From Tetrapyrgos nigripes (Eukaryota > Basidiomycota > Agaricomycetes > Agaricales > Campanellaceae): a DNA stretch of 64,000 nt. Positions 34,433-47,079 of this stretch are shown here, piece by piece (position 1 is the stretch's first letter; each line of letters starts with the position of its first letter). Location: NCBI GenBank assembly GCA_013368315.1, contig JAACJM010000034.1, forward strand, positions 372,001 to 436,000, given 5' to 3'. The translations under genes and the position numbers were made by a program. A model generated the notes under the pieces. The model had not been told where the DNA came from and did not search any database. It saw only the letters and a program-made list of their open reading frames with translations.

Positions 34433-34539
34433 GACTGTACTGTCAATGGCACTTTGATTCTAACATATTAGCTAAGGCTAGCAGAGAAAGATGAAGCCAG
34501 ACAGAGGAGCAAAATGAAAAAAATACAACCGGGGTTTGA

Positions 34540-35105
34540 ACTTGGATAGATAGATAGATAGATTACACCGAGACCGGACTAGCTACTGATACTTTTACAT
34601 CAGTTAATGACACGCGAAGTAGCTAACCGTGGAACCAATTACTGATTCACCGGGGCAAGCAACAAGGCAATAGGGGCAACATCCTGGAGAAGACCAGGGT
34701 AGACCATCTACCACCTTGAAGCACTATAAGGCAGCTCAGAGACAGAGGACGTGGGTCTCAATGTGAGGGACAACGCACTGGGCAAAGTAGGGGTACATCA
34801 TGTAAAGTAAAATATGATCTAGGGAGAAGACTAAACAGTGAACCAAAGAAACCGACCAATAGGGAACATGCAAGGTAAGTAATATCAAAAGAGAAGACCG
34901 AGAAGACAAGAGATACGAAATAAGTAAAGAGAGGACTGAGAAAAGAAATATGAAACGTAAGTAATATCCAACGTAATAACCAAGGGAAAACCATGATACA
35001 ACACAAATATAGATACAACAAGGCAAAAAGATAGTCGCCTACCGAGGGTACAAAATAACAGAGGAAAGAAAAGTGCAAGAAAGAAGAGGAAAGAAACTCA
35101 GAAAC
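34540..35105 (-). repeat. Tail region of the LINE, with tetranucleotide run
   Basis: This AG-rich stretch lies downstream (minus direction) of the LINE coding region and includes a GATA run at about 34,545-34,563 and a CAGAAACT triple repeat at 35,098-35,115. It probably holds the LINE 3' untranslated region, but the exact end and the insertion duplication could not be identified. Confidence 0.35.
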
Positions 35106-36695
35106 TCAGAAACTCCTACTCGCGTTCATCCTCCCAAGTTTCATCCAAGGTATACCACACCTGTCCTTCCAGATAATGAAGATGTCGTGAATAAGTTTCG
35201 CTGCCTTGGGAATGAGGTCCCAGTTGAAAATCCAGCACTGCAAGAGTTGGAAGGCGTGCTGGTTGGAGCGATGGGCTAAGGGATCTATACCGAGGTCCAC
35301 CATGAAAGAAGAACGCAAAGCAACGATTTGGGGAATGTACAGGCACTGGATAATAATATGTTCAGGTGTTTCATAAGTTCTCTGGCAGAAGCGGCAAAGC
35401 TTGGTGGCGGGATCATCGTCAATCTTTGGAGTTCTTCCCGGCGCGCAGTAGAACACCCAGGGAGAAACATCCCCACAAAGAAGACGAGTTAATGTGCGAC
35501 GATGACGATGGTGGTGGACTTGGAGCAGGTAATGACGAAGCAGGATGACCGGTGAGGAGCACCTGGCATTGGCGGCAGGATCGGTTGGCTCACTCCAGTT
35601 GCGAAGTAAAGACAGGCGGCTGAAGGTATCAATTTGGTGCAGAAGAAAAGAGCTGGAGGATCGTTTGACCTCATTAATTATGATGTTGATTTGGGCGGGA
35701 GAGAGGTATTGGTTCGGAGGTAGAAAGACACCGTCGGTATGAGGAGGATGTGGCAGAGCCCGCAAAACGAAATCAAGGTCTGACAGCCAACATGGAATGT
35801 TTCTAGATCGTAGATCCAGAAGGGCATTGAGAGCGATGCGAGGTAGTTTAGTGGCAGGCAATTGGATGACGTATTTTAGAACGGAGAGGGCAAGAATAGC
35901 GCGGCGTGCAGGGAGAGGACGGATACCTGTCTCGGTAAAGAGTGGAGGAAGGGGGGAGGAGCGAGAAAGACCGAGATTCCGGCTAAGGAAGCCGTTCTGG
36001 ACTTTTTCCAGCTTTTGGATTCCGGTATTGGTGGTGTCCAGTGCAATCTCACAGCCAAAGATTAGATGGCAGTCCACAAGAACAGTGTACAAGGTTTTTG
36101 TAGAACTGGGAGGGATGCGGTCACGGCCCACCAGGCGTTCGGTGCCAAGGATGCCGTGGGAGGAGATGGTGGCCGCTTTAGCCTTCTCGTCATACAGGCG
36201 AGCGAAAATATCACGTTCGGTGGAACAGAACATAACTCCAACATACTTGAAGTTGTCGGTTAGTTTCAGTGGGGTACCGTTGATGGTAAAGACGTAGGGG
36301 GTTGTGGATGTGGTGGGGAGACCACAAATATAAGCGATTGGGTCTATCTGGCGCAGCCGTCCGAGTGTCATGTGTAGGTTTCCAAATATCATCACTTCGG
36401 ATTTTGAAGGACTGAGGGCCAGGAAGTTGTGAAAGCACCATTCCTCAAGCTGGTTGAGATGATGTTGCAAGCCAGCTGCAGAACGAGAAATGATGACCAT
36501 GTCGTCGGCATGTTCCAGATGAGAGATAGTGGTACCATCAATGGTCATGTCGTCGGGATGAGAGGAGAGTTGAAAGGTGGATAGATAGAGGTTCCATAAT
36601 AATGGGGAGGCAGGATCACCCATGAGAACGCCAGAACCAGCCTCAAAGTCTTCAGAGACAACGGCTCGTGGTGGGAAAAATGATAGCATAACCAC
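35106..36695 (-). mobile_element. 5'-truncated LINE (non-LTR retrotransposon), C-terminal half of ORF2
   Basis: An open frame of 529 codons on the minus strand starts within the reverse transcriptase: GVLMGDPASPLLWNLYLS (about 36,620), then the catalytic motif as HLEHADDMVIIS (about 36,520), a variant of Y/F-x-D-D. Thumb-like sequence follows. Near the C-terminus is a CCHC knuckle, CRFCQRTYETPEHIIIQC (about 35,400-35,340). There is no endonuclease domain or 5' part, as expected from incomplete reverse transcription. The frame is uninterrupted, so insertion is probably fairly recent. It sits at the border between the repeat-rich and gene-rich halves of the window. Confidence 0.85.
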
Positions 36696-36699
36696 TTCA

Positions 36700-38186
36700 C
36701 CAAATGGTAATACCTTGAAGGCACTTATGACGGGACATATGCCACTTGATTAATTCTTGATTGACCTCCAGACATAAGCCATACATAAGCCATGCATGAG
36801 CCAAATTTTTTCGACCCCATGCAAATTTTTGAAACCCGCCTCCCCCTTGGATTAGATTCAGGCTTGCTATGAAGGTTTTCCGCAGCTAGCTAAAGAGCAG
36901 AAGACTTTGATTATGATTGATAATGGACTCCATTTGTTCCGTAGGGCAGATTACAGGCTAATACACGGGAAAAAGTGTTTTTCCGCCTCTCTCACTGGTT
37001 ATAGGATGCTCTGAGCCCTATGCAATGTTCGTATAAAAACCGGACTCCCGATTTCGATTTGTATAAGACACGCGTAATACATTATCAGCTCTTGGTCCCA
37101 GCCCGGGTAATAGAATTCCCCTCCTCCTCCCACCTATAATCAGGGGTCGACGTCGACATCCTATCAGAGTCCTACGTCACCTTTTGAATGGTGCAAGGAG
37201 TAGGGAATACGTATGGTAGTAAAAACAGTAGGATCTTGAGCTTAAAGGCAAGAGGCGGATGCGCTGGTCGTTCGCCACCGTATTCGCTGGATCGGAGAAT
37301 ATTGCTGCATTGCGAATTAGATGGCTAGCTGGTCTCCACTTGCACGGCAATTTGAAAGTCGTTCCATTCGGCGAGCTTACGGCCGAGCACTGGCACTGTG
37401 CAGCTTGCACACTGCAGACGGTTAAACATGTCATTCACGCAAGCGTAAATGCGTAAATGCTGCGCAAATCACCTGCATTCCTAATCTAGGTAGTAGTTAT
37501 GTCCGGTAGCCAGCCTCATCTCCAACCTCGGGTTCCCGTGCAATTACCCTGGCTGTATATTGACCGGAGCGACGTATTATTGTTGAAAAGAATGGTCAAC
37601 CAAACCCCGATCCTAACAGTACATACTTTTAGGTTATTCGACTCCGCCCGACGTGACCAATACGCGACTTAGGTTGGATACCCCGAACCAACCCCGAACC
37701 ATGTTTGTGCCGAGAATTCTCGAACGCGTATGTGATCAAGATCAGTTGCTTGTACGTCACCGTGTATGACTGTATCGCTATAGCCATACGGTAGCATCCC
37801 TCTTTCAACTTCGGCTGGCTGCGTTATTTAGTATTACAGCCTTGTTTTGTTGTTGACTGTCGACACCGCCAAGCCAGACTTCTCAAGGTAAAACACTTTC
37901 TTGATAATCTCTTGATAATTGACGATGACCGATTGGGGTAGCATCTCGAATTTCAGGTCCGCCAGCGGCAGATCTTTGCCTATCGAGACTCTTCCAGCTG
38001 ATGCTACCTGCCAGGTTGCGGCCCTGCAGTGCCAAGGGCCGATGACCCTCCCGCACCAAGGTGTTCGTTGGGTGTTCGCAGCAATTACACCACAACGAAA
38101 TTGGACTTGAAAGTTTTCAATAATTGGACTCGGTCAAATTTTGCTGCCTATGCATATGTAGTAGTACTACCTAGCCTGCATAATTT
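36700..38186. other. Intergenic DNA without a recognisable gene
   Basis: The reading frames are short and show no domain, signal peptide or intron pattern that I trust. Composition changes here from AT-rich repeat to more balanced gene-rich DNA. Confidence 0.45.
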
Positions 38187-38454
38187 TCATTGAAATGAGC
38201 AGTATCTAACAACAAATACGTAGTACAATTGAGCTTTACATGTGCATGCACTGGACAGAACTGGCAAAGAAATGAAGAGTACAGCTTTAAGGTGGAAGGT
38301 TGTGGCAGATAGTGAGAACATGTGAGTTTGCGTAGGAGAGGGAACTGAGGAAGATAAGTGTGGTTCGCGACCGGTTGTCCGTGGTCGGCACTGGGTAGTA
38401 AGCTTCAAGACAAAGCGAGAGAACTTAAGGAACCTGGATTCCTTCAACGATCAA

Positions 38455-38841
38455 CTAACAACATAGCCTACCGGAAAGGGTACTTGGTCCTTCGGACTTG
38501 CGAACCACAGCCCAAAATTGATCCAGGGCAGTAGGACATTGCTCAGGGGTTGCAGACTCGAATGTCTGGTTGTGAAGGACGTTGAGGAAGAGTTTTCCGA
38601 GTGAAAAGCGTTGAGAGAAGAGGGTACTGTCGTCAACGACAACGATGATCGATGAATCGATGACGCGTCGTGTCAGCTCAGCAAGTCTAATTTCAGATTC
38701 GTTGTTTGTTTGGTCATTCCGCGCCAAAAGGACTCCAACTGCATTATAATCAAGGCACACGGCAAAATATACATACTTACGCCGTCTTGCTGACAATCCT
38801 CTCACTTTCTGAAATTTTACCGTTTGCCGCGATTGCGCCAA
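38455..38841 (-). CDS. Hypothetical coding region without a clear start codon
   Basis: After a GTAAGT...TGCAG intron (about 38,783-38,742) the minus strand reads VGVLLARNDQTNNESEIRLA, then VIDSSIIVVVDDSTLFSQRF and GKLFLNVLHNQTFESATP, ending STLSGRLCC. The amino-acid texture looks protein-like but matches no family I know. No in-frame ATG exists upstream: a TAA precedes the frame near 38,868. The true start must lie in an unseen exon, or this is a relic. It is divergent from the ABC transporter, with about 100 bp between them. Confidence 0.35.
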   Translation of the reverse strand: MAQSRQTVKFQKVRGLSARRRKYVYFAVCLDYNAVGVLLARNDQTNNESEIRLAELTRRVIDSSIIVVVDDSTLFSQRFSLGKLFLNVLHNQTFESATPEQCPTALDQFWAVVRKSEGPSTLSGRLCC

Positions 38842-38947
38842 TGACGAGATGAACAGAAAACCCAGGGCTTAAATATTCTCCATAGACCGATGCGTTTTTG
38901 TCGACTTTTGCTCAACAACTACGTTACGGTCAGTCAGTCACCATACG

Positions 38948-41900
38948 ATGGCTGCCAAGGTTGGAGGAGTCCCAGAAGAATTAGAGCTTTCTCGTGCGTT
39001 CCCAATCTTACTCATACTTGTTCTTCTGCTCAATGTGTTTTCCTTGTAGGCCCGGGAAGTTCAGGGAATACTACTCTCGGAAACGATGGCTCGTCCCAGA
39101 ATGAGACTAAAGCTCAAGATGACGCGTTCGATTTGGAAAGGTTGTTAGGTCTTGCGGTAGAAAAGTACGTTCGGAACATTCAGAGTCAATTCTTCTCGTT
39201 GACTCGCCACCCAGACTCGATCAGTCCAACTTGCCACTCCGTTCACTTGGTGTCTCTTTCGAAAATCTACGCGTCCAGGGTATCGGTTCAGAAGCTTCGT
39301 ATCAATCTACGTTTGGAGACATCTTAAATCCCTTGCGCATCGTCGAAGGAATCAACAATGCTAGGCACCCCGTGAAGAGAGATATTCTTACTGGGTTTGA
39401 AGGGGTTATTAAGCCAGGGGAGATGCTGCGTAAGTTGTCACTACCGACGTCGGTCCTTCATGCTATTGAACCTTGGCCTTTCATCACAGTCGTTCTTGGT
39501 CGCCCAGGCTCGGGTTGTTCTACGTTCCTCAAGACCCTAGCGAACCAACGTGCAGAATATCACTCTGTCGAGGGTGAAGTGCATTATGACGCGTTTACGC
39601 CTGAAGAGATACGCAGGCAGTACCGTGGAGATGTGATTTATTCACCTGAAGGTAAGTACGCGTCTGCTTGTTGTCAAAGATAGATAGCTGACCGCATTTT
39701 TGAACGCGTAGACGACATCCATTTTCCTACTCTCACAGTTAACCAAACGATCTCCTTCGCCGCTCGTCTCCGCGCACCGGCCTCCAACGGCGGTCGTTTA
39801 GGTCTATCCCGCAACGCTTACGCGGACTTACTCACCACCCACCTTCTGAGCGTCTTTGGTCTGACACACACGAAGAACACGCTAGTCGGAGACGCAGCTA
39901 TACGAGGTGTCTCGGGAGGCGAGAAGAAACGAGTTTCCATTTGTGAGGCGTTAGCAGCAAGGGCAAGGATCGTCAGTTGGGATAAGTGAGTAATCGTCTA
40001 GCTCTAAACGTTGCTTCAGGACATAACCAATACTGGTCAAAATGTGTAGCTCTACCCGTGGTTTGGACGCTTCTACTGCATTGGAATACGTTCGTGCCTT
40101 GAGGACAGCTACAGACCTTGGGAAGATGACGACCATAGTGTCGTTATACCAGGCTGGAGAGAACCTCTACAAGTATTTCGACAAGGTCTGCCTTATCTAT
40201 GAGGGTAAACTCGCTTATTTTGGCGCCGCATCCTCCGCTCGGCAATACTTCATCGATATGGGTTACGAGCCCGCCAATCGACAAACGACCGCTGATTTCC
40301 TGGTCGCCGTCACTGATCCCAATGGGCGGATCCCTAGGTCACCTTCATCTACCATCCCTATCGAAGCGCTTATGGCCCCAGCACCCAAGACCTCCGCTGA
40401 ATTTGCTTCATACTTCCAGACATCTCATTTGGCCGAGCTTAATCGGAATGAAATCCAGGCGTACAAGCAGGAATTCGTCACCTCGGACCCAGCGAGGATT
40501 CGGGAAGCCTATCAGCGGAGCGTTAAGAGCGAACATGTCCGGATGTCTAGGAAACGGAGTGTTTACCTGGTGTCATTGGGGCTACAAGCAAGGGAAGTCA
40601 TGAGGCGAAGATTGCAGATGTTGAAGGGAAATTGGGTGGCTACATTCTTGAATGCCTTGTGAGTATCTGCCTTCACATACCACCTCGTTTGAATTGCTCA
40701 ACCTTGCGTGATTTTTCTAGTTCCTACGTTTTTCAAGCTATTATAACGGGAACGGTGTACCTCAAGACCGAACAGACCACCGCAGCGTATTTCTCCCGTG
40801 GAGGTGTCCTGTTCTTTGCTCTCCTTTTCGCAGCCCTTACAAGTATGGCTGAAATTCCATCGCTTTTCGGCCAACGCCCCATCGTCCTTCGCCAGTCTCA
40901 GTGGGGTTTCTATCATCCCTTCATCGATCAACTCGCCTTGTTTTTGGTCGACCTCCCGATTTCTGCAGTGACCATAACCGTGTTTGGTGTGATTATCTAT
41001 GAGCTCGTCCAGCTTCAACAGTCCGCTGGGCAGGTCTTGTACGTCTCTTCCTGCAATTTTTATTCTGCAAATCAACTAACCAACTTCAAATCTGTAGTAT
41101 CTTCCTTCTGTTCATTTTCACCGTCGGGCTGGCGATGAAAGGGTTTTTCAGGGCATTGGCTGCCGCTTGTCGTGCTGAACGTGCGTGTCCTCTCTCTCTC
41201 TCTCCACATAAAAGACACAAAGTCTAACTTGTCATCTCAACCTTTACAGCGGTCGCCCAGACGTTGGCGGGTATCGTTATCCTAGCCAGCGTACTGTACG
41301 CAGGTTACCAGATCCCTTATCCTTCGATGGTTGGCGGACTGAGGTGGATCTCTTACCTCAATCCCTTCCGCTACGCGTTCGAGTCCCTTATGATCAACGA
41401 GTTCCGCACGCTCAACGGCACCTGTGCTTCCCTGATACCTCAGGGCCCTGGATATGAAAACATTTCGCTCGCTAATCAGGTCTGTATCACAGTAGGCTCC
41501 ATACCCGGGCAGCCGACCGTGGACGGTAATAGGTTCATAGAGATGAGCTTTGAGTTTGTCAGTTCTACTGGGAGGATTTGGAGGGTGAGTGGTACTTTCT
41601 CGCGTCCCATTTTTCACTGTACTGCAATCATGATGCTGATCTGCCCTGCCGTGATCAGAACTTTGGTATTATCTGCACCTTCACCGTCGGCTTTGTTGGG
41701 GCTTGTCTCATTTTCACGGAGGTTAACACGAATCTCAGCACCAACGCTGCCGATAGTGTCGTCCTGTACCGCCGCGAGAGTCTTTTCGGCCGCAAGCGCC
41801 AGCGTCCTTCGGCGCGCCAGTCAGATGAAGAGATTGGTTCCAATAAGGACGCTACTATCGAAACAGTTCCGGTTGACAACGAAAAGCATGCCAAAGCCTC

Positions 41901-44606
41901 TCTCCAAGAGCTTGATCTCTCCATGACTGAAGTATTCTCCTGGCAAAACGTCAACTACACTGTACCCGTCTCGGGTAATAAGGACGGTGAAACGCAGAGG
42001 AGACTGTTGAATAGTATCTCGGGATACGTCAAACCGGGCAAATTGACTGCGTTGATGGGGGAAAGTGGAGCTGGGAAGGTCAGGTTTAATGCTGCTCAGG
42101 TTGTGACCAGCGACTTATTGACACTTGCTTTTTTTACCGACAGACGACGCTTCTTAATGTTCTCGCGCAACGTGTTAGTGTAGGCGTAGTCACTGGAGAC
42201 AGGTTTGTCAATGGGCACGATCTCCCGAAGGATTTCCAGGCACAGACGTGAGCTCAGTTTACTCCAACCCTCCTGGACTTTTAGCTCAATGACGTTTCTT
42301 TAGCGGCTACTGTCAGCAAACGGATACTCACCTTCCCGACCAGACCGTCAGGGAAGCGCTCCTGTTCTCTGCCCAGCTTCGTCAGCCCGTGTCGGTACCT
42401 ATGGAGGAGAAGGAAGCTTAGTAAGCACTAGTTGCTTTTGCCCTTCCTTCTTTTGCTTATTGACTCCTCTTATCTTCAAGCGTCGACAAATGCTTGGAAA
42501 TGTGTGGCTTGCAGAAGTATAGAAACGCTACTGTAGGGTCTCTCAACGTCGAAAACAGGAAGCGGACAACGATTGCTGTCGAGTTGGCTGCTAAAGTGAG
42601 TCGCCGATATGCTCCCTTTCCCACTGACATTGATCCCCTCGCTCCTTTCTTCCAGCCGAAATTGCTTCTCTTCTTGGACGAGCCTACGTCAGGTTTGGAC
42701 TCCCAAAGTGCATGGGCTATTATGAGATTCTTGAGGGAGTTGGCGAACAATGGGCAGGCGATACTTTGCACGTTAGTCCTTTCACGCAATCTATCCTCCC
42801 TGATGGTACTAACCTTTTTCACCGCAACAGTATCCATCAGGTATTTAGTCCCTTCTCTAAATTCATGCGTGTTTCTAAGAGTCTCCTCTGCGTTAGCCCT
42901 CTGGAGAACTATTCCAGGTATGTTGTATGCCTATTCAATTCTTGACCGTGATCTGAGGTGTCCAACTAGGTTTTCGACCGCTTACTTTTACTCCGAAAAG
43001 GAGGCGAGACTGTGTACTTCGGAGACCTTGGCCATAACTCGACTACTCTGATCAATTACTTTGAGCGCAATGGCTCCAGGCGTTGCGGAGAAGATGAGAA
43101 CCCGTACGTACTTGCTCCAGCTTTTGATTACAAATTGTAAGTTACAATCACTCAACGCTATTCAGTGCCGAGTTCATGCTCGATGTCATCGGTGCCGGTG
43201 CTACTGCCAAGAGTGTCATCGATTGGTATTCCGTTTGGACATCTGCGCCAGAATCCGCGACTCTTCAAACCGAGATCGAACGTATTCACACCGAAGGCAG
43301 AGAAAAGCCTGCTGTCCAGACAGCTCTGCATACCGAGTTTGCGACGCCTTGGCTGTATCAGGTTTCTCAGCTTCTCAAGAGGGATATGCTCAGCCACTGG
43401 AGGAATCCCACTTACATCATGGCCAAGTTTGTTCTGTCGATATTTTCTGGAATCTTCGTCGGGTTCTCGTTCTACAATAGCCCATTTACACAACAAGGGA
43501 CGCAGAATAAGTTGTTTGTGAGTAAATTCTTCCTTCCTTCCGTTTGGCATGTCACTGACGTCCTGGCTTTATACAAGTCCATTTTCATTGCTACCATCAT
43601 CTCGTGAGTGGCTGCTCTTCGTTCTTGTATGATGGCTTACATCTGACCCTTCATCACTCGCAGCGTTCCCCTCGCCAACCAATTGCAAGTCATTTTCATC
43701 AAGATGCGCAATATCTACGAGATCCGTGAGCGGCCCAGTCGCATGTATAGCTGGACGGCTCTAGTCACCTCTCAATTTCTCGTGGAATTGCCGTGGAACA
43801 TCTTTGGGACGTCCCTATTCTTCCTGTGTTGGTACTGGACGGTTGGATACTCCTCAAGCCGAGCGGGATACAGCTACCTGATGCTTTGTCTTCTCTTCCC
43901 TATCTACTACACCTCCATTGGCCAAGCGGTAGCAGCGATGAGTCCCAACGCCGAAATCGCAGCTGTTTTGTTCAGTCTGATCTTCTCGTTTGTCATCACC
44001 TTGTATATTCTTTTCTTTTCTTTGCGACCTTTTTGATGCTGACCCTCGTTAATAGCAATGGTGTCGTACAGCCGTTCAGCCAGCTTGGATGGTGGCAGTG
44101 GATGTACAGACTTTCCCCTTATACGTATCTTATTGAAGGTTTGCTTGGTCAAGGTAAGGCCCATTAACTCCCAATCCTTTATCGACTGCTTATCATCTTT
44201 GTCATCGTTTAGCTCTTGGTCATGAAGACATAAGGTGTTCCGACGTCGAGCTCGTCAGACTTGACCCTCCGTCGGGACAAACTTGTTCTTCGTATCTCAA
44301 CACCTTCATAGAGACTAAGGGCGGATATATCACCAACCCTGATGCAACAAGTTCTTGCATAGTCTGTCCCGTTAGTACGACTGACCAATATCTGGCGTCT
44401 TCCTTCAACATTTTCTACTCTCATCATTGGCGAAACGTTGGCATTCTGGCCGCTTTTATAATATTTAATGTGAGTCCAACGTCCATCTATCTCTGCATAT
44501 GAGCTGTGACTGACCGGACCTGCAGGTCGCCGCTATCTTTGCGTTTACTTTCTGGTTTAGAATTAGAACAAAGAGTATTGCAGAGCTTCTGCGTCGACGG
44601 AAATGA
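38948..44606 (+). CDS. PDR/ABCG full-size multidrug ABC transporter
   Basis: This plasma-membrane ATP-driven exporter would expel drugs, fungicides or toxic plant phenolics. The order is the reverse ABC2 arrangement (NBD-TMD-NBD-TMD). NBD1 has Walker A GRPGSGCS (about 39,500), signature VSGGEKKR (about 39,915) and the atypical Walker B end SWDNSTRGLD. NBD2 has canonical Walker A GESGAGKTT (about 42,060), LNVENRKR and Walker [14 protein letters not shown] (about 42,680). This asymmetry (degenerate NBD1 Walker A Cys, complete NBD2) is normal for PDR proteins. Transmembrane segments lie at about 40,730-41,760 and 43,400-44,580. The frame continues across many short introns, including a 10-nt exon (42831-42840) and a 21-nt exon (42897-42917) encoding the switch-His region IHQPSGELFQ. 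The start [15 protein letters not shown] is followed at once by an intron. No break was found. Confidence 0.9.
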
Positions 44607-44976
44607 CACTATTTACGTATATATAGCTGGATAATTAGAGCATAGACCGCACGAATTTAGATGTATACTTGACGGTTGTCTTATTCTTCTCAATAATCTA
44701 CAATATGTAGTACTGTATCGTATTAGTTTCACGGAGACTAGATAAATACATTACATTCCTTGGACTACCTCAAGATATAAGATACTGCTTTGCAGTTGGT
44801 ATCGCTTCGCAATTCGCTTTTTTCATGATCATCATTTCATAATATGGCTCCGAATACGTAGTAGAAAAATACAAGTATAGTCTGTACAGAAGGCTACAGA
44901 AGAAATCGTAAAACATTCGATGAAATACAAAGTATTTTACCCTCGACAGTCGTGACTGTATAGACAGTAGATTTTC
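44607..44976. other. Convergent intergenic region, no gene seen
   Basis: This short spacer lies between the stop of the ABC transporter (+) and the stop of the dioxygenase-like gene (-). It is AT-rich and probably holds both 3' ends. Confidence 0.5.
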
Positions 44977-46093
44977 TTAGACCAACTTGTTAGGGTTGAT
45001 ACCAACGGCTGAAGAAAGGAATTTCAATGTCAAATTCGTGAAATGAGAGACGATTCGAAGACATACTGATGTAGCCAACAACACCAGCAGGCCAGTCATC
45101 CTGAATAGATTCAACGTCAACGATGGCGGAATATCCCTTGCTGTTGGCAGCGACATAGTTGGGATCGTTATTGTTCATGACTCTCTTGTGAGTGTTTGCG
45201 TTGTAACCAGCCGATTGACCGACAACGCTGGTCCAGGGATCAGTGAAGAAGACTTGGCCGTTGTGGGAAACACCACTGGACATGGTGCCACCAACGTGGA
45301 CTGAGAGATTGATGTGATTGGCACCATCGGAAGCGTAACCAGGGAAGATGGTGTTGAACTCGACGATACCGTTGGAACCACTTTGGAAGGCGCCACGGAG
45401 GAAAGTATTTCCGTAGTTACCGACTTGGTTAGCTGAGGTGGGAGGATTGCTTGAATCAACGCTAGTGGACCATAGAATGAACCAATAACTTACGATGCCA
45501 AACCTCGACCAAAGCTCCTTCGATCGGCTGGCAGGTCGTAATGTCGAGAACACCGATGTCGAGAATCATTGAGACACCACTAGATAAGGAGAAAAATGTT
45601 TGAATTTTGAGATCTCGCATTGGCAGAAAAAAATCAACGTACGCTTGACCCTCAGTGATGTCTTGGCGGACCAAGGAGGACTGAATATTCAGATCTCGTG
45701 TGACTAGGACTTCAAGGAATGACATGTGAATTTACTTACACTCATCTGGACCCAGTTTTGACGTTGGATTTCAGGGGCAAGAACGCAAACTTCCTGCAAA
45801 GGATTAAGCAAAAGAACTTTGAAGAACTTGATGCCACAAGAAAACATACGTTAGGCATAGTCGGGTACATAGACCTCTTGCTGACATCGGTTCCTCGAGC
45901 CTCACGACGTGCGAGGTTGTAGGCAGCGATTTCAGCAGAGCAGTCTCTGCGTTCGACTCGGAGAGGGGCAGCTGAAAATGAATCGTCAGCAAATCGTCAG
46001 TGCAGATCAGCGGCGCTAGAATATTCTTCAAAACCCACCCGAAGCAATGCCAGCCAGGACAGCAGCACAAATGACAGAAGCGGCAAATCGCAT
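44977..46093 (-). CDS. Secreted intradiol dioxygenase-like protein with altered iron site
   Basis: Exon 1 encodes a signal peptide (MRFAASVICAAVLAGIAS). Then come RVERRDCSAEIAAYNLARRE, CVLAPEIQRQNWVQMS, SLVRQDITEGQA and MILDIGVLDITTCQPIEGAL. WHPNQVGNYGNTFLRG follows, and after a long last block the protein ends VGYITVGINPNKLV (stop 44977-44979). This is the plan of fungal extracellular intradiol ring-cleavage dioxygenases, which open catechol-type rings from lignin. In the family the iron is held by two Tyr and two His. The first Tyr (VGNYGN) is present. The usual YTGRTTHIHV segment reads GYASDGANHINLSV, so the second Tyr and second His are replaced by Ala and Asn. The protein may therefore be non-catalytic. 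Splicing is through about six introns, and a TATAAAA box lies near 46,201-46,208. Confidence 0.8.
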
Positions 46094-46200
46094 GGTGTTA
46101 ACTGAGCAGAGAGAGGGGTACAACCAAGGTAGAGCCTAAGGCAAGAGGGACTTGGAGTCGAAGTAATTTCGATGCAGACCGAGCATCGGACGAGGCTAGT

Positions 46201-46208
46201 TTTTATAC
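46201..46208 (-). promoter_or_regulatory. TATA box of the secreted dioxygenase-like gene
   Basis: The coding strand reads GGTATAAAAAC, about 110 bp upstream of the ATG at 46093. Confidence 0.5.
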
Positions 46209-46869
46209 CTGTGGCTTACCTGCAAAAGCTTTATTCTCGGGATAATGTTCGTAGTAACTGTGATTAGCCGAGTACGAACATACGTACCTCAAGAACACTC
46301 TAGAACACTTCTCTTTAATTCTAGATCGAGGCCGGGGTAATCACGGCTGCGTTACTGAGCCAGACTGCTCTTCGATCAGCGCAGAGGTACAGACCTCGCT
46401 GCTAGTGGCAAGAACTCGATATTTTTGGTCTCAGTCTCCCCGGTGAGCGAAGGTTACGAGCAGAATCTGTCAGAGACTTACGATTCGAAGTATCAAGTCA
46501 ATCTGGACCGTAGTTTTTACTCTACTGCTCCCAATATTGTTCTTGGTCAATGGCTGGGCCATTCGTGCGGAAGTGTCAGTCAGATCAGGTGGAAGGAATG
46601 GAAAGTTCGACGAGAATTCGACGAGGCAATACCCATTTAAGCGTGTAGAAAGACTTGACATTTGAGGGAACGTCCAGTGGTGGGCGTGTAGATGTTATTT
46701 CTAAAGTGGGAAGGAAGTCAAACCGGCAATTCAGAAGTTTGGTGAAATAATATGAATTCACCGCTTGCACGATGAGGCATTTTTCTTATGACGACCGTGC
46801 TGGTACATAGTCTGGATCTAATCTGGTTGTAAGGCTCGTCTCGCTCTGGGCTGTTGCCTCTACATAATT

Positions 46870-47079
46870 CTATTCCGAACTAGCCCGAAAGCTTCCATCT
46901 GGACTGGAAGAGTGCGGCAGAAGGTAATCTTCATGATCACCCTCAGGTACAATCGAAGCTGGAGTAACCATTGGGTTTGGCGGAGGCCCTCTGCCGGTTA
47001 GCGTCTGGCCTACTTGACTCTTACTCGAAAGGTCGTCGGTGGCTAGGGAGGTGGAGAAGGAAAATTGATGATCAGCCAC
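46870..47079 (-). other. Possible 3' fragment of an unidentified gene
   Basis: The frame reads ADHQFSFSTSLATDDLSSKS and continues Pro/Ser-rich to DGSFRASSE before TAG. It resembles the disordered C-terminus of a protein, but no start, upstream domain or clear splice site was found. It could equally be chance. Nothing else is recognised in 46,210-47,430. Confidence 0.2.

Noticed and set aside
35797..36297. Long plus-strand frame opposite the LINE
   Set aside because: It is the antisense shadow of the reverse transcriptase, which has recognisable motifs.
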